From an uncultured Maribacter sp. (GTDB lineage Bacteria; Bacteroidota; Bacteroidia; Flavobacteriales; Flavobacteriaceae), in assembly GCA_947493885.1 (NCBI GenBank), contig CANLTE010000005.1:1-64000 (forward strand): a stretch of 64,000 nt of DNA, read 5' to 3'. Shown here piece after piece: positions 9,279 through 18,924 of this stretch. A program made the position numbers and the translations under genes. The notes below the pieces were generated by a model. It saw nothing but the letters and a program-made list of their open reading frames with translations. It made no database searches and was not told where the DNA came from. Within the stretch, counting starts at the first letter, position 1; every line of letters begins with the position of its first letter.

Positions 9279-10109
9279 ATGAAAAAAAGATTTGTTTTAC
9301 TAATCCTATTTTTCGTTTCAACAATTATGTTTTCTCAAGAAAAGCATGACAAAGAAACCAGATGGAATATGTTTACCTATGATATGGTGAATGTTTTCAA
9401 AGGTATTGGTTACTCTTACACACGACCTTTACATTGGCAAAAAAAAGATTGGACAACTTTTGGTGTAACTGCAGCTGGAACTGGACTTATTTTTTTGATT
9501 GATGAGCCTGTTAGCGATTACTTTATTGGTATAAAAGAAGATGTTCCCAAAGGCATTAGAGATTATGGCTTTCAATACGGTAGCCCACAAAACAATTTTA
9601 TGATTACGGGGGCTGTTTATGCTACAGGACTAATACTAAAAAACGAAAAACTTAGAAGAACGGGGGTTTTATTGGTTTCATCTGCAGCTTCTGCTGGCTT
9701 ATTACAACAAATTTTAAAATCGGCAGTAGGTAGGGCACGTCCACTAAGTGGAAAATCTAATGATACTTTTATTCCGTTTACCTCAAACGAAGAATACCAC
9801 GCATTTCCATCAGGTCATGCAATTTTAGCTATGACAAATGCCCATGCTATTGCTAAACAATTTAAAAACCCCTGGATAAAAACAGGAATATACACTTTAG
9901 GATCTGTGCCAGCAATTTCAAGGCTTTGGGAAGGCAAGCATTGGCTTTCTGATGTTGCACTAAGTGTTGCCATTAGCATTTTCACAGTAGAATCTATTGA
10001 TAGATACTTAGACCGTAAATATGACGAAAAATATAATGAATCAACAAAGAAGGTAACTTGGAATCTTAATTTTGCGCCAAATAGCGTTGGAGTTGTTGCG
10101 CAGTTTTAA
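9279..10109 (+). CDS. PAP2 superfamily phosphatase, exported
   Basis: An N-terminal signal peptide precedes a type 2 phosphatidic-acid-phosphatase domain. All three signature blocks are present: KSAVGRARP (KX6RP), FPSGHA, and SRLWEGKHWLSD (SRX5HX3D), with the catalytic histidine in the last. It probably removes phosphate from a lipid such as undecaprenyl-PP or phosphatidic/lipid phosphate at the periplasmic face. The 276-residue length and the hydrophobic helices between motifs fit the family. It converges on the next gene with a shared terminator. Confidence 0.88.
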   Translation: MKKRFVLLILFFVSTIMFSQEKHDKETRWNMFTYDMVNVFKGIGYSYTRPLHWQKKDWTTFGVTAAGTGLIFLIDEPVSDYFIGIKEDVPKGIRDYGFQYGSPQNNFMITGAVYATGLILKNEKLRRTGVLLVSSAASAGLLQQILKSAVGRARPLSGKSNDTFIPFTSNEEYHAFPSGHAILAMTNAHAIAKQFKNPWIKTGIYTLGSVPAISRLWEGKHWLSDVALSVAISIFTVESIDRYLDRKYDEKYNESTKKVTWNLNFAPNSVGVVAQF

Positions 10110-10117
10110 ATAAAAAA

Positions 10118-10150
10118 CCATAATAGGACGAAACCTATTATGGCATTTTT
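10118..10150. terminator. Bidirectional terminator between convergent genes
   Basis: A perfect 10-bp stem (CCATAATAGG at 10118-10127, CCTATTATGG at 10134-10143) with a 6-base loop. T runs follow on both strands, serving the PAP2 gene and the minus-strand gene at 10169. Confidence 0.85.
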
Positions 10151-10168
10151 GTTATACAGGTAGAGTTT

Positions 10169-11218
10169 TTAACTTGCTTTTTTTACAAGTTTACTTAGCG
10201 CCTTTAAATCAGAGTCTTTTACGTTATAAGCTCCATCAACCTTAGAGTATATAATTTCTCCATTTGTACTATGTATTACCGAAATAATCTTAACTCTATT
10301 AAACTGAGTATACATCATATAATAAAAATCATCCCCTTTAAGTATTTTCTCATTTATTTCTTCATTTGACAACACTTGATAGTTATATTCATATTTACCA
10401 AAAAGTTCTTCTTCTGTTCTAGTTTTTCCATATGAAGCTGCCATCGCATTATACTTCATTAAAACCCACATTGGAGCATAAAGCGTGTTGCTTTTTAAAT
10501 CAGCTATTTTATCCTCTTTTTCAAAACTGTCTTCCATTTTCAAATTTTTAGAATCAGAAAGCCTTTGGTTTAATTCCTGAAAAAAGTTTTTTACGTATCC
10601 TAAGTCATAATTATAAAAACCAGGCTCTTCTCCATATTTTTCATTGATTTTATCAAAACTTCCAATCATCATTTTACCTCCAACGGAGTACGCAATATCC
10701 TGCCTCAATCTAATGTTCGGAGTGAAAATTACTTCTGCTATATTTCTTTCATCAAAATTCAGCTCTCCTTTTTTATTTTTTTTAATATTTTCAAAAACGG
10801 AAGCTCTAAACTTAAAAGAAATATAACCTCCTACAGTTCTAGTTCCAGTCCCCATAACACCTCCTGTCTTTGTTTTAGAGTATATATTGTCGATTAAGCT
10901 TATAATCATTTTATTCTCTGAAAAATACGGTTTAAAGAAATTATACCGTTCAACCTCATCATCCGTCTCTATCTCATCAACAAAGGAAATTTGATTGAAA
11001 CTCCAAATACTCTTAATTTCTTTTTTTAACTCCTCCTTACCAATAATTGAGTTTGGAATAAAAAAAATAGTTTCCATGTTCTTTACCCTGTCAAAAACAT
11101 CTTGCTTATGATGCGAAACATAAAGATTTATAGGCGACTTGCTCTTTCCGATATTGACTTGAGCAAGTGCTCCAGATAAACTAATTGTAAAAAATAATAA
11201 TGCTAATTTAATTTTCAT
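10169..11218 (-). CDS. Exported hypothetical protein, 349 aa
   Basis: The signal peptide (MKIKLALLFFTISLSGALAQ) predicts a periplasmic or secreted protein. The mature part is charged, with a Gly/Thr-rich stretch near residues 118-130 (TGGVMGTGTRT). No family is recognised. It is a lone minus-strand gene between the PAP2 gene and two paralogous exported proteins. Confidence 0.7.
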   Translation of the reverse strand: MKIKLALLFFTISLSGALAQVNIGKSKSPINLYVSHHKQDVFDRVKNMETIFFIPNSIIGKEELKKEIKSIWSFNQISFVDEIETDDEVERYNFFKPYFSENKMIISLIDNIYSKTKTGGVMGTGTRTVGGYISFKFRASVFENIKKNKKGELNFDERNIAEVIFTPNIRLRQDIAYSVGGKMMIGSFDKINEKYGEEPGFYNYDLGYVKNFFQELNQRLSDSKNLKMEDSFEKEDKIADLKSNTLYAPMWVLMKYNAMAASYGKTRTEEELFGKYEYNYQVLSNEEINEKILKGDDFYYMMYTQFNRVKIISVIHSTNGEIIYSKVDGAYNVKDSDLKALSKLVKKAS

Positions 11219-11293
11219 GTTAATGGTTTTTTAGATGAATTGTTATAACTTTAAACAAGTGTATATATTGCACTTCATACTAAACTCATGATT

Positions 11294-11902
11294 ATGAAAA
11301 AAACCATTACCGCAATGCTATTCCTTTTTACTGTAGCCACGTTCGGTCAAAAACTAAAGGTACAGGAAGGAAACATTAAAAATCTTGCTGGTATAACCGA
11401 GTATAATTTAGAATTTGACTATACTGACGTTCAAATTCCTAAATATGATTCTGAAGAAGAATTTCTTGCGGACAAAGTTAAAAAAAGAGAAGAAAAAGAA
11501 CCTGGACTAGGTGAAAAATTCAAAAAATCATGGTTTACTGATCGTGAGGAGTTTTATGAGCCAAAGTTTATTGAGTCTTTCAATAAGCGTTTCGTTAAAG
11601 GAACTATTGTTAATGCGGATAAAGAAAATGAAGAGGCTAAGTATACTTTAAAAATTCATACAACCAAACTTTATGCTGGTTACAATGTAGGTATTGTACG
11701 ACACAATGCTGAAATTGACGCCATTATTACAGTTTATGAAACGGCAAACCCAGATAATGTTTTATTTTCTGGAAAATACTTTGACGTTCAAGGTAATGGT
11801 TCTATGGGGAATGATTACAACTCTGGATACCGTATTTCCGAATCATATGCAAAACTAGCAAAGTCTTTTGCTGGTTATCTAAAGAAAAAAGCTTTAAAAT
11901 AA
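11294..11902 (+). CDS. Exported hypothetical protein, paralogue A, 202 aa
   Basis: A signal peptide ends at TFGQ. I chose the ATG at 11294; another ATG lies two codons upstream. The mature protein starts with KLKVQEGNIKNLAGITEYNLEFDY and has YDSEEEFLADKVKKREEKEPG in the middle. The gene at 12026 encodes the same pattern (GDLKNIEEISEYKVVFEY, then YDSEASFIAFQVDKRERKTRG), so the two are tandem paralogues of a Bacteroidota exported family. The function is unknown. Confidence 0.75.
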   Translation: MKKTITAMLFLFTVATFGQKLKVQEGNIKNLAGITEYNLEFDYTDVQIPKYDSEEEFLADKVKKREEKEPGLGEKFKKSWFTDREEFYEPKFIESFNKRFVKGTIVNADKENEEAKYTLKIHTTKLYAGYNVGIVRHNAEIDAIITVYETANPDNVLFSGKYFDVQGNGSMGNDYNSGYRISESYAKLAKSFAGYLKKKALK

Positions 11903-11910
11903 TTAAATAG

Positions 11911-11938
11911 AAAAAGGCCTCCATTTGGAGGCTTTTTT
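11911..11938 (+). terminator. Rho-independent terminator after paralogue A
   Basis: GCCTCC (11917-11922), ATTT loop, GGAGGC (11927-11932), T6. The stem is flanked by an A run, so it could also work on the minus strand. Confidence 0.9.
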
Positions 11939-12025
11939 GTTTAGGTCAATACTCCAGTTTTTGTCGGTTATAAAATAATTCTCATATTTAGTACTTTAAA
12001 AACACTATAAAAACCACCTTTACAA

Positions 12026-12625
12026 ATGAGAATAATTACTGTAATTCTAGTAACAATTTTTTCTTCCTGCTCCCTTCTATTTGCACAGAAATATGAAACA
12101 AATCTTGGGGATTTAAAAAATATAGAAGAAATTTCAGAATATAAGGTTGTATTTGAATACGACAGCTTATTAAAAATTCCAAACTACGATTCTGAAGCCT
12201 CTTTTATTGCATTTCAAGTGGATAAAAGAGAGCGAAAAACCAGAGGTTCTGGAATCATGTTTAAACAGCAGTGGTACGGAAACAGAAAAAGCGTTTATGA
12301 ACCAGAGTTTATAAAGGAGTTTAATAACTTTAAACTTAAAAAAAGGCAAATCAATATTGGAAAGGAAAACCCAAAAGCCAATCACACAATGGTAATAACC
12401 ACTTCTTTCATTTATCCAGGCTATGATGCAACAGTTTGGGGAGAAGACACAAAGCTAGAAGTCACTATTTCGGTTTATAAAAACGATTCCAAAGAAACTA
12501 TTTTATATGAAACTAAAATTGTTAAAATTCATGGCAGACCTAGTTCAGATGAATTTGAACGAGTAAAAACTGCATATGGAGAACTGGGCAGGGCTACTTC
12601 AAAACATTTTTGCCGAAAAACCTAG
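12026..12625 (+). CDS. Exported hypothetical protein, paralogue B, 199 aa
   Basis: A signal peptide ends near LLFAQ; a cysteine (SSCS) inside the hydrophobic core makes an SPII reading possible. The sequence is collinear with paralogue A over the whole length, including the YDSE block, the QQWYGNRKSVYEPEFIKEFN block and a late beta-rich part. A terminator separates the two, so they are transcribed independently. Convergent with the flavoprotein gene at 12650. Confidence 0.72.
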   Translation: MRIITVILVTIFSSCSLLFAQKYETNLGDLKNIEEISEYKVVFEYDSLLKIPNYDSEASFIAFQVDKRERKTRGSGIMFKQQWYGNRKSVYEPEFIKEFNNFKLKKRQINIGKENPKANHTMVITTSFIYPGYDATVWGEDTKLEVTISVYKNDSKETILYETKIVKIHGRPSSDEFERVKTAYGELGRATSKHFCRKT

Positions 12626-12649
12626 TTTAAAATACATTAAACAAATCAC

Positions 12650-13891
12650 CTAGATTTTCACCTGATTTTCCATATCAATTATTTTAGCTACTGTTTTCAC
12701 CAATCTATTGTGTTTTTTTACAAACGGATTAGTTTCATCCCAAACATAACCAGCTAAAACAGCACATATTTGTTTTTTAACATCGGGGTTTTCAGGTCGG
12801 TGAAAAAATATCTTTTGTAAATTACCCGTATACCATTCATTCACATAGGTTGCAAAAACATCCACCCCTTTTTTAATATGTCCAAAATATTCATCTTCCC
12901 AATTTACCACACCTCCTTTAAGTTCTTTAGCCGCCAACTTAGCCGCCAATAACGCAGATTCTGTAGCAAAAGTAACGCCCGAGGAAAATACAGGGTCTAA
13001 AAACTCCGCACTATTACCTGTTAAGGCATAACCCTTTCCATAAATTTGTTTTACAGATTTTGAGTAATTCTTAATAGCCTTAGGCTCAAAATCAAAATCC
13101 ACTCCCTCAAACCGATTTTTATAGTAGTCTGATAGCTTTATAATTTCTCTTAATCTTTCTTCATTGCTTCCTTTAAAAGATTCAATATATTTCGTTGGAC
13201 CTACCAAACCAATACTAGTATGTCCATTAGAAAAAGGAATAACCCACAACCAGGTTTCTTGACTTAACACATCAAACGTAATCAACGTTCCCTCTTCTCC
13301 TGCGGGTCTTCTTATATCTTCAACATGAACAAATATTGAGGAATGTTTTGGTAAAGGAGATGGTTTTTCTAAATCTAACAACCTAGGCAGCACTCTTCCA
13401 TATCCACTAGAATCAATTATAAACTTAGCTGAAATTTGTGTAACATTGCCGTCTTTATCTTTTATATCAATCGTTGAGCCTTCATCTAAAATATTAACAT
13501 CAATCACTTCTTGCTCAAAAGCAATATCTACTCCTCTATCAATTAATGTATTTGCTAAAACGGAATCAAAATCAGCTCTGGGCACTTGCCATGTCCAATT
13601 CCACCCTTCACCATGTTTTTTACTAAAATCAAAATTACATATCTCTTCTCCTCTCATAAACCTGGCGCCCGATTTAATTTCAAAGCCAAAATCCTTTAAC
13701 GGCTGGAGTAAACCCACCTCATCAAAATGATCCATACACCTAGGCAATAAACTTTCTCCTATGACAAACCGAGGAAATGTATTTTTTTCAACTACTTTAA
13801 CTTTAAAGCCGTTATTATGTAAATAAGAAGCTGCTACACAACCTGAAGGACCCGCTCCTACTACTAATACCTCTACAAATTCTTGATTCAT
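12650..13891 (-). CDS. FAD-dependent halogenase-type oxidoreductase of the flexirubin cluster
   Basis: A 413-residue flavoprotein: FAD-binding GAGPSG at residues 12-17, the GESLLP segment at 45-50 typical of phenol/pyrrole-type flavin halogenases, the WLWVIP match to the halogenase WxWxIP signature at 214-219, and a second FAD motif GNSAEFLDP at 292-300. Chlorinated flexirubins are known, so aryl-ring chlorination is a reasonable role; a monooxygenase role cannot be excluded. It is divergent from the tyrosine ammonia-lyase gene, with a 103-base gap that probably holds promoters for both directions. Confidence 0.8.
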   Translation of the reverse strand: MNQEFVEVLVVGAGPSGCVAASYLHNNGFKVKVVEKNTFPRFVIGESLLPRCMDHFDEVGLLQPLKDFGFEIKSGARFMRGEEICNFDFSKKHGEGWNWTWQVPRADFDSVLANTLIDRGVDIAFEQEVIDVNILDEGSTIDIKDKDGNVTQISAKFIIDSSGYGRVLPRLLDLEKPSPLPKHSSIFVHVEDIRRPAGEEGTLITFDVLSQETWLWVIPFSNGHTSIGLVGPTKYIESFKGSNEERLREIIKLSDYYKNRFEGVDFDFEPKAIKNYSKSVKQIYGKGYALTGNSAEFLDPVFSSGVTFATESALLAAKLAAKELKGGVVNWEDEYFGHIKKGVDVFATYVNEWYTGNLQKIFFHRPENPDVKKQICAVLAGYVWDETNPFVKKHNRLVKTVAKIIDMENQVKI

Positions 13892-13925
13892 CCTAGTATT
13901 TAAATTATAGATAGATTAATTATTA

Positions 13926-13933
13926 TAAATTTG
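13926..13933 (+). promoter_or_regulatory. -7 box of the flexirubin operon
   Basis: TAAATTTG fits TAnnTTTG, 61 bases before the TAL ATG. There is no clear -33 TTG at the standard distance. It is the only good match in the gap before the long plus-strand gene run. Confidence 0.5.
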
Positions 13934-13994
13934 CACACCAAATTAACTATTTTTATTTATAAATTGTCGCTTATTTAAGTATACCCAACCATAG

Positions 13995-15524
13995 ATGCCA
14001 AAAATTAAAGGAAAGTTAGGAATTACAGAGTTTTATGATGTAATCTTTAAAGGAGAAAAAGTAACCGTTTCACCAGAAGTAATAGAAACCATACAGGAGA
14101 GTCACAATTTTTTAAAAGATTTTTCGCAAAATAAGGTAATTTATGGGGTTAACACTGGTTTCGGGCCAATGGCTCAGTATAAAATAAAGGACTCTGAAAC
14201 TATCCAATTACAATATAATCTTATTAGAAGTCATGCTTCAGGAACTGGAAACCCTATAGCTCCTGACTATGTAAAAGCAGCTATGCTCGCTAGAGTAAAT
14301 ACCCTAAGCTTAGGGAATTCAGGTGTTCATATTTCTGTAATTGAATTAATGGTAGAGTTAATTAACAGAGATATAACACCTTTAATATACGAGCATGGTG
14401 GTGTTGGTGCAAGCGGGGACTTAGTTCAATTGGCACACTTGGCCTTGGTTTTAATTGGTGAAGGTGAAGTCTTTTATAAAGGAGAAAGAAAACCTACTCA
14501 GGAAGTTTTTAAAGCGCAAGGTTTAAAACCAATATCTGTTGAACTACGAGAGGGACTTGGACTCATTAATGGAACATCGGTAATGACTGGTATTGGCGTT
14601 GTTAACACTATATATACCCGTCGTTTATTGGAATGGGCAATTGCATGTTCATCTGCAATCAATGAAATTGTAGAAGCTTATGATGATCATTTGTCTGAAG
14701 AACTAAACCAAACCAAAAAACATAAAGGTCAGCGTGAAATTGCCAGATCCATGAGGTCACATTTAAAAGATAGCACGCTAACCAGAAAAAGAGAACACCA
14801 TTTGTATACTGACAATAATGGTGTAAAAGTTTTTGAAGAAAAAGTTCAAGAATACTACTCTATTAGATGCGTTCCGCAAATTTTAGGCCCTGTATTAGAC
14901 ACTTTAAACGGTGTCGAAAAAATTATGATTGAAGAGGTTAACTCTGCAAACGATAATCCTATTGTGGATGTTGAAAGAAAACATGTGTACCACGGTGGCA
15001 ATTTCCATGGTGATTATGTTTCACTTGAAATGGATAAACTAAAGATTGTAGTTACCAAATTAAGTATGCTTGCCGAAAGACAACTTAATTATTTAATGAA
15101 CTCAAAATTAAACGACATCCTTCCTCCTTTTGTAAATTTGGGAGAATTAGGACTTAATTTTGGTATGCAAGGTGTGCAATTTACTGCTACTTCAACAACA
15201 GCGGAAAATCAAACCTTATCAAACCCTATGTACGTTCATAGTATTCCTAATAATAATGACAATCAAGATATTGTTAGTATGGGTACTAATGCGGCATTAA
15301 TTACTAAAAAAGTAATAGAAAATGCTTTTGAGGTTGTTGCTATTGAATTAATAACTGTAGTTCAAGCAATAGAATACTTAAAAGTACAAGACAAGGTATC
15401 GTCCAAAACCAAAAAAATGTATGATGCTGTTCGTAAGATTGTTCCCCCATTCAAAGAGGATCCAATAATGTATCCTTATGTTAACGAAGTAAAGAACTTT
15501 ATAATTAATCATGAGAACAATTAA
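13995..15524 (+). CDS. Tyrosine ammonia-lyase (HAL/PAL/TAL family)
   Basis: Deaminates an aromatic amino acid, most likely tyrosine to 4-coumarate, the starter for the aryl polyene. The 509-residue protein has the MIO-forming Ala139-Ser140-Gly141 in GGVGASGDLVQLAHLAL, the YGVNTGFG block at 50-57 and the RSHASGTG segment near 79-86. It resembles the F. johnsoniae TAL almost throughout by eye (for example SIPNNNDNQDIVSMGTN). Histidase is the alternative activity for this fold, but the gene leads a pigment cluster and no Hut genes are nearby. Confidence 0.93.
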   Translation: MPKIKGKLGITEFYDVIFKGEKVTVSPEVIETIQESHNFLKDFSQNKVIYGVNTGFGPMAQYKIKDSETIQLQYNLIRSHASGTGNPIAPDYVKAAMLARVNTLSLGNSGVHISVIELMVELINRDITPLIYEHGGVGASGDLVQLAHLALVLIGEGEVFYKGERKPTQEVFKAQGLKPISVELREGLGLINGTSVMTGIGVVNTIYTRRLLEWAIACSSAINEIVEAYDDHLSEELNQTKKHKGQREIARSMRSHLKDSTLTRKREHHLYTDNNGVKVFEEKVQEYYSIRCVPQILGPVLDTLNGVEKIMIEEVNSANDNPIVDVERKHVYHGGNFHGDYVSLEMDKLKIVVTKLSMLAERQLNYLMNSKLNDILPPFVNLGELGLNFGMQGVQFTATSTTAENQTLSNPMYVHSIPNNNDNQDIVSMGTNAALITKKVIENAFEVVAIELITVVQAIEYLKVQDKVSSKTKKMYDAVRKIVPPFKEDPIMYPYVNEVKNFIINHENN

Positions 15525-16653
15525 AATTTTTAAGGCGCTTGCAATAGCGCTTTTGTTATGTTTGAATAGTATAAACGCGCAAGAGCTTGCCGTGGCAAGA
15601 GAAAATGGGCTGTTTGGTTTTATTGATAAATCAGGGAGTTTTGTTATTCAACCTCAGTTTAAAAAAGTTGGCACTTTTTCTGAAAAATATGCCGCTGTCC
15701 TTCAAGATGAAAAATGGGGATATATAAATACAACCGGGGAATGGGTTATCCAACCAAAATATGATCGTGTAAAAGCTTTTAATTCTGGTTACGCGCTTGT
15801 TTTTGAAAACGAAAAATGGAAGTATATTGATTCTACAGATAAGGTTTTAGAAGTTCCTGAGGCGGAGAAGTATTTTGATTTTAATAATGGTGTTGCCCTT
15901 ATTAAAAAAGGAGAATTTACAGGTCTTTTAGGTACAAATGGAAAATTAATTATGGAACCTAAATATACCATGATTAAAAATTTTCATGATGGCTTTGCTA
16001 GGGTTAAAGAAGGTGCCAAATGGGGTATGATTAATACAAAAGGAGACATTACTATTCCTGTAGAATATGATGGACTTAGCAGATACAATAAAAATGGTCT
16101 TTGGGCAAAGAAAGGAGAAGCATTTGGTATTCTTGTCAATAATTCTTTTAAAGCAATTCCTGATGCCATTAAAATTGCAAATTTTTATGAGACCTCAACG
16201 CTAACTTCTGTTAGAGTTGGTAAAAAATGGGGATTTGTAAATAGCAATGGAGAATGGGTTATTAAACCTAAATATGATAAGGTTAAGGCTTTCGTAAACG
16301 GACTAGCTCCTGTAGCTAATAGCAAAAAATGGGGTTACATAAACGAAAAAGGAGAAGAGGTAATAGTTTTACAATTTAAAGATGCAGAGATATTTTCTCC
16401 AGATGATAACCTAGCTCCTGTACGTGAAAAAAAATGGGGATTTATAGATAACACTGGAAAAGTTGTAATTCCAATGGAATATGATATCTCAGCAGGGTTT
16501 TCATTTGTAATGTCTGGTTTCAAAAAAGGATTTATTAATGGGTTAGCGAGAGTTAAATCTAAAAAAGGGTGGACGTTTTTAAACACTAAAGGCGAACCTC
16601 TTGGAGGCAAATGGTTTCAGAATGTAGAAACTTTTGTAGACACCTCTAAATAA
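15511..16653 (+). CDS. Exported WG-repeat protein
   Basis: The start overlaps the TAL gene by 14 bases, so translation is probably coupled. A signal peptide ends at NSINAQ. The mature protein consists of about nine WG repeats (EKWGYINTTGEW, AKWGMINTKG, KKWGFVNSNGEW, KKWGYINEKG, KKWGFIDNTG and relatives) spaced by about 35-45 residues, the pattern of KWG/WG beta-repeat proteins. The biochemical role of these repeats is not established. Its place inside the pigment operon suggests an envelope role tied to the pigment, which is inference. Confidence 0.85.
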   Translation: MRTIKIFKALAIALLLCLNSINAQELAVARENGLFGFIDKSGSFVIQPQFKKVGTFSEKYAAVLQDEKWGYINTTGEWVIQPKYDRVKAFNSGYALVFENEKWKYIDSTDKVLEVPEAEKYFDFNNGVALIKKGEFTGLLGTNGKLIMEPKYTMIKNFHDGFARVKEGAKWGMINTKGDITIPVEYDGLSRYNKNGLWAKKGEAFGILVNNSFKAIPDAIKIANFYETSTLTSVRVGKKWGFVNSNGEWVIKPKYDKVKAFVNGLAPVANSKKWGYINEKGEEVIVLQFKDAEIFSPDDNLAPVREKKWGFIDNTGKVVIPMEYDISAGFSFVMSGFKKGFINGLARVKSKKGWTFLNTKGEPLGGKWFQNVETFVDTSK

Positions 16654-16682
16654 CCAACCACAAGAAAACTACCTCTTTATTG

Positions 16683-17435
16683 ATGGAAGAAAAAAAAGAA
16701 AAGAAAAAATATGCACTTATAACAGGTGGCTCTAGAGGAATTGGTAGAGCTGTTTGCATACAGTTAGCTAAAGATTCCGAGTATACAATAATTATAAATT
16801 ACAATAGCAATAAATCTGCTGCCGAAGAAACACTCTCTTTGATTGAAGAGGTTGGTGGAAAAGGAGAGTTATTACAATTTAATGTTTCAGATGCCGATGC
16901 GGTATCTTCTGCATTAGACAATTGGACCAAAAATCATGAAAATGATATTATTGAAGTTATTATAAATAACGCAGGAATAACTAAAGACGGTTTATTCATG
17001 TGGATGAAACCCGAAGACTGGTCTAATGTTATTAATACTAGCCTAAACGGATTTTTCAACGTTACAAATCACCTAATTCAAAAACTACTTGTCAATAAGT
17101 ATGGTAGAATAATAAATATGGTTTCAGTGTCAGGATTAAAAGGTACACCTGGCCAAACTAATTATTCTGCCGCAAAAGGAGCCATTATTGCCGCTACCAA
17201 AGCACTAGCACAAGAAGTTGCCAAACGCAACGTAACCGTAAATGCTGTTGCTCCTGGGTTTATTCAAACAGACATGACTGGAGAATTAAACGAAAAGGAG
17301 CTTAAAAAAATGATTCCAACTAACCGATTTGGAAAACCTGAAGAAGTTGCGCATCTCGTATCTTTTTTAGCTTCAAAAAATGCATCGTATATTACAGGTG
17401 AGGTGGTAAATATTAACGGAGGCATTTACTCCTAA
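16683..17435 (+). CDS. 3-ketoacyl-ACP reductase (FabG-like SDR)
   Basis: Reduces 3-ketoacyl-ACP with NADPH during polyene chain extension. Classical SDR: TGGSRGIG nucleotide motif near residues 14-21, NNAG, the active Ser region (MVSVSG) and YSAAK with the catalytic Tyr and Lys, then NAVAPGFIQTDM. ATG 16683 is chosen over the TTG just before it. The gene precedes a ketosynthase and an ACP, a full extension module. Confidence 0.9.
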   Translation: MEEKKEKKKYALITGGSRGIGRAVCIQLAKDSEYTIIINYNSNKSAAEETLSLIEEVGGKGELLQFNVSDADAVSSALDNWTKNHENDIIEVIINNAGITKDGLFMWMKPEDWSNVINTSLNGFFNVTNHLIQKLLVNKYGRIINMVSVSGLKGTPGQTNYSAAKGAIIAATKALAQEVAKRNVTVNAVAPGFIQTDMTGELNEKELKKMIPTNRFGKPEEVAHLVSFLASKNASYITGEVVNINGGIYS

Positions 17436-17453
17436 TTAATAGCGTACAAATTC

Positions 17454-18683
17454 ATGAGAAGGGTTGTAATAACAGGAATGGGCATATATTCATGTATCGG
17501 CAAAAACCTTGATGAGGTAAAGGAATCTCTCTATCAAGGAAAATCTGGTATTGTTTATGACAAATCAAGAGAAGTTCTGGGCTACAGGTCTTGCCTAACA
17601 GGTATGGTTGATATTCCTGATTTAAAAAAAATGCTGTCCAGAAGACAACGTTTTAGCTTAGGAGATGAAGGCATGTACGCTTACGCCGCTACGGTTGAAG
17701 CTTTAAAAAATGCTAAAATAGAACCTTCATTTTTTGAAAATAACGAGGTTGGAATTATCTACGGAAATGACAGTACTGCGAAATCTGTAATTGAATCCAT
17801 TGATATTGTTAGAGCCAAAAAAGATACTACGTTAGTAGGTTCAGGTGCTATTTTTAAAGCTATGAATTCTACCATAACCATGAATCTTGCTACTATTTTT
17901 AAGCTTACAGGCGTTAATTTTACACTTAGCGCGGCATGTGCAAGCGGTTCTCATGCTATTGGGGTAGCATACCAATTTATCAAAAGTGGCCTTCAAGATT
18001 GTATAATTTGTGGTGGGGCTCAAGAAATTAACCCTTTAGCAATGGCTAGTTTTGATGGCCTTGGAGTTTTTGCCACTAATAATAAAAACCCCGAAAAGGC
18101 TTCTCGTCCGTTTGATAAAGACCGTAACGGACTTGTTCCTAGTGGTGGTGGCGCAACTCTGGTTGTAGAAACTTATGAATCTGCAATGAAAAGAGGTGCT
18201 ACAATTTTAGGTGAAATAGTGGGATACGGTTTCTCCTCAAACGGAGGCCATATTTCTACTCCAAATGTAGAAGGCCCATCGAGAGCAATGAAAAAAGCTT
18301 TGGAAAATGCAGACCTTAGCGCATCACAAATAGACTATGTTAATGCTCATGCAACCTCAACTCCTGTTGGTGATGCGAATGAAGCAAAGGCTATTCATGA
18401 GGTTTTTGGAGAACACAATCCACATGTTAGTTCCACGAAGTCCATGACGGGTCACGAATGCTGGATGGCTGGAGCAAGCGAAATCATTTACTCCATGCTA
18501 ATGATGAAAAATTCATTTGTAGCTCCCAATATAAATTTGGAAAATACCGACGAAGATTCAGCTAAATTAAATTTAGTTCGTGAAACTATAGATAAAAAAA
18601 TTGATGTATTTTTATCGAATTCTTTTGGGTTTGGAGGCACAAACTCTGCGCTCGTAATAAAAAACAATACAATAGATGGATAA
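17454..18683 (+). CDS. FabF-type beta-ketoacyl-ACP synthase (KS 1)
   Basis: Carries out decarboxylative condensation on ACP-bound chains. The thiolase-fold protein has an intact triad: Cys162 in LSAACASGSHAIG, His299 in NAHATSTPVGD and His334 in TKSMTGHE. 409 residues is normal for FabF. Its 3' end overlaps the following ACP gene by 8 bases, suggesting a dedicated KS-ACP pair. Confidence 0.93.
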   Translation: MRRVVITGMGIYSCIGKNLDEVKESLYQGKSGIVYDKSREVLGYRSCLTGMVDIPDLKKMLSRRQRFSLGDEGMYAYAATVEALKNAKIEPSFFENNEVGIIYGNDSTAKSVIESIDIVRAKKDTTLVGSGAIFKAMNSTITMNLATIFKLTGVNFTLSAACASGSHAIGVAYQFIKSGLQDCIICGGAQEINPLAMASFDGLGVFATNNKNPEKASRPFDKDRNGLVPSGGGATLVVETYESAMKRGATILGEIVGYGFSSNGGHISTPNVEGPSRAMKKALENADLSASQIDYVNAHATSTPVGDANEAKAIHEVFGEHNPHVSSTKSMTGHECWMAGASEIIYSMLMMKNSFVAPNINLENTDEDSAKLNLVRETIDKKIDVFLSNSFGFGGTNSALVIKNNTIDG

Positions 18684-18918
18684 AGAAGTTATTATTGAAA
18701 AAATAAACGACTTTCTTATTGATGAATTTGAGGTTGAACAAGATGACATTAGTCCTGATGCCAACCTAAAGGACACCTTAGAATTAGATAGTTTAGATTT
18801 TGTTGATTTAGTTGTTGCTGTAGAGTCAAATTTTGGAGTAAAATTAGTAGGAGAAGATTTTATCAACGTTACCACACTTCAACATTTTTACGACCTTATT
18901 GAGCATAAAATAGGTTAA
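18676..18918 (+). CDS. Acyl carrier protein 1
   Basis: An 80-residue acidic helical carrier. The phosphopantetheine site is Ser39 in LELDSLDFVDL. It overlaps KS 1, and an LpxL-type acyltransferase follows 7 bases later, so it is likely to carry the polyene or the acyl precursor. A second ACP lies at 29469. Confidence 0.93.
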   Translation: MDKEVIIEKINDFLIDEFEVEQDDISPDANLKDTLELDSLDFVDLVVAVESNFGVKLVGEDFINVTTLQHFYDLIEHKIG

Positions 18919-18924
18919 ATTGCG

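Noticed and set aside
13995-15524. Histidine ammonia-lyase of a Hut pathway
   Set aside because: The fold is shared, but there are no hutU/I/G genes, and the gene closely resembles flavobacterial TAL and heads a pigment cluster.
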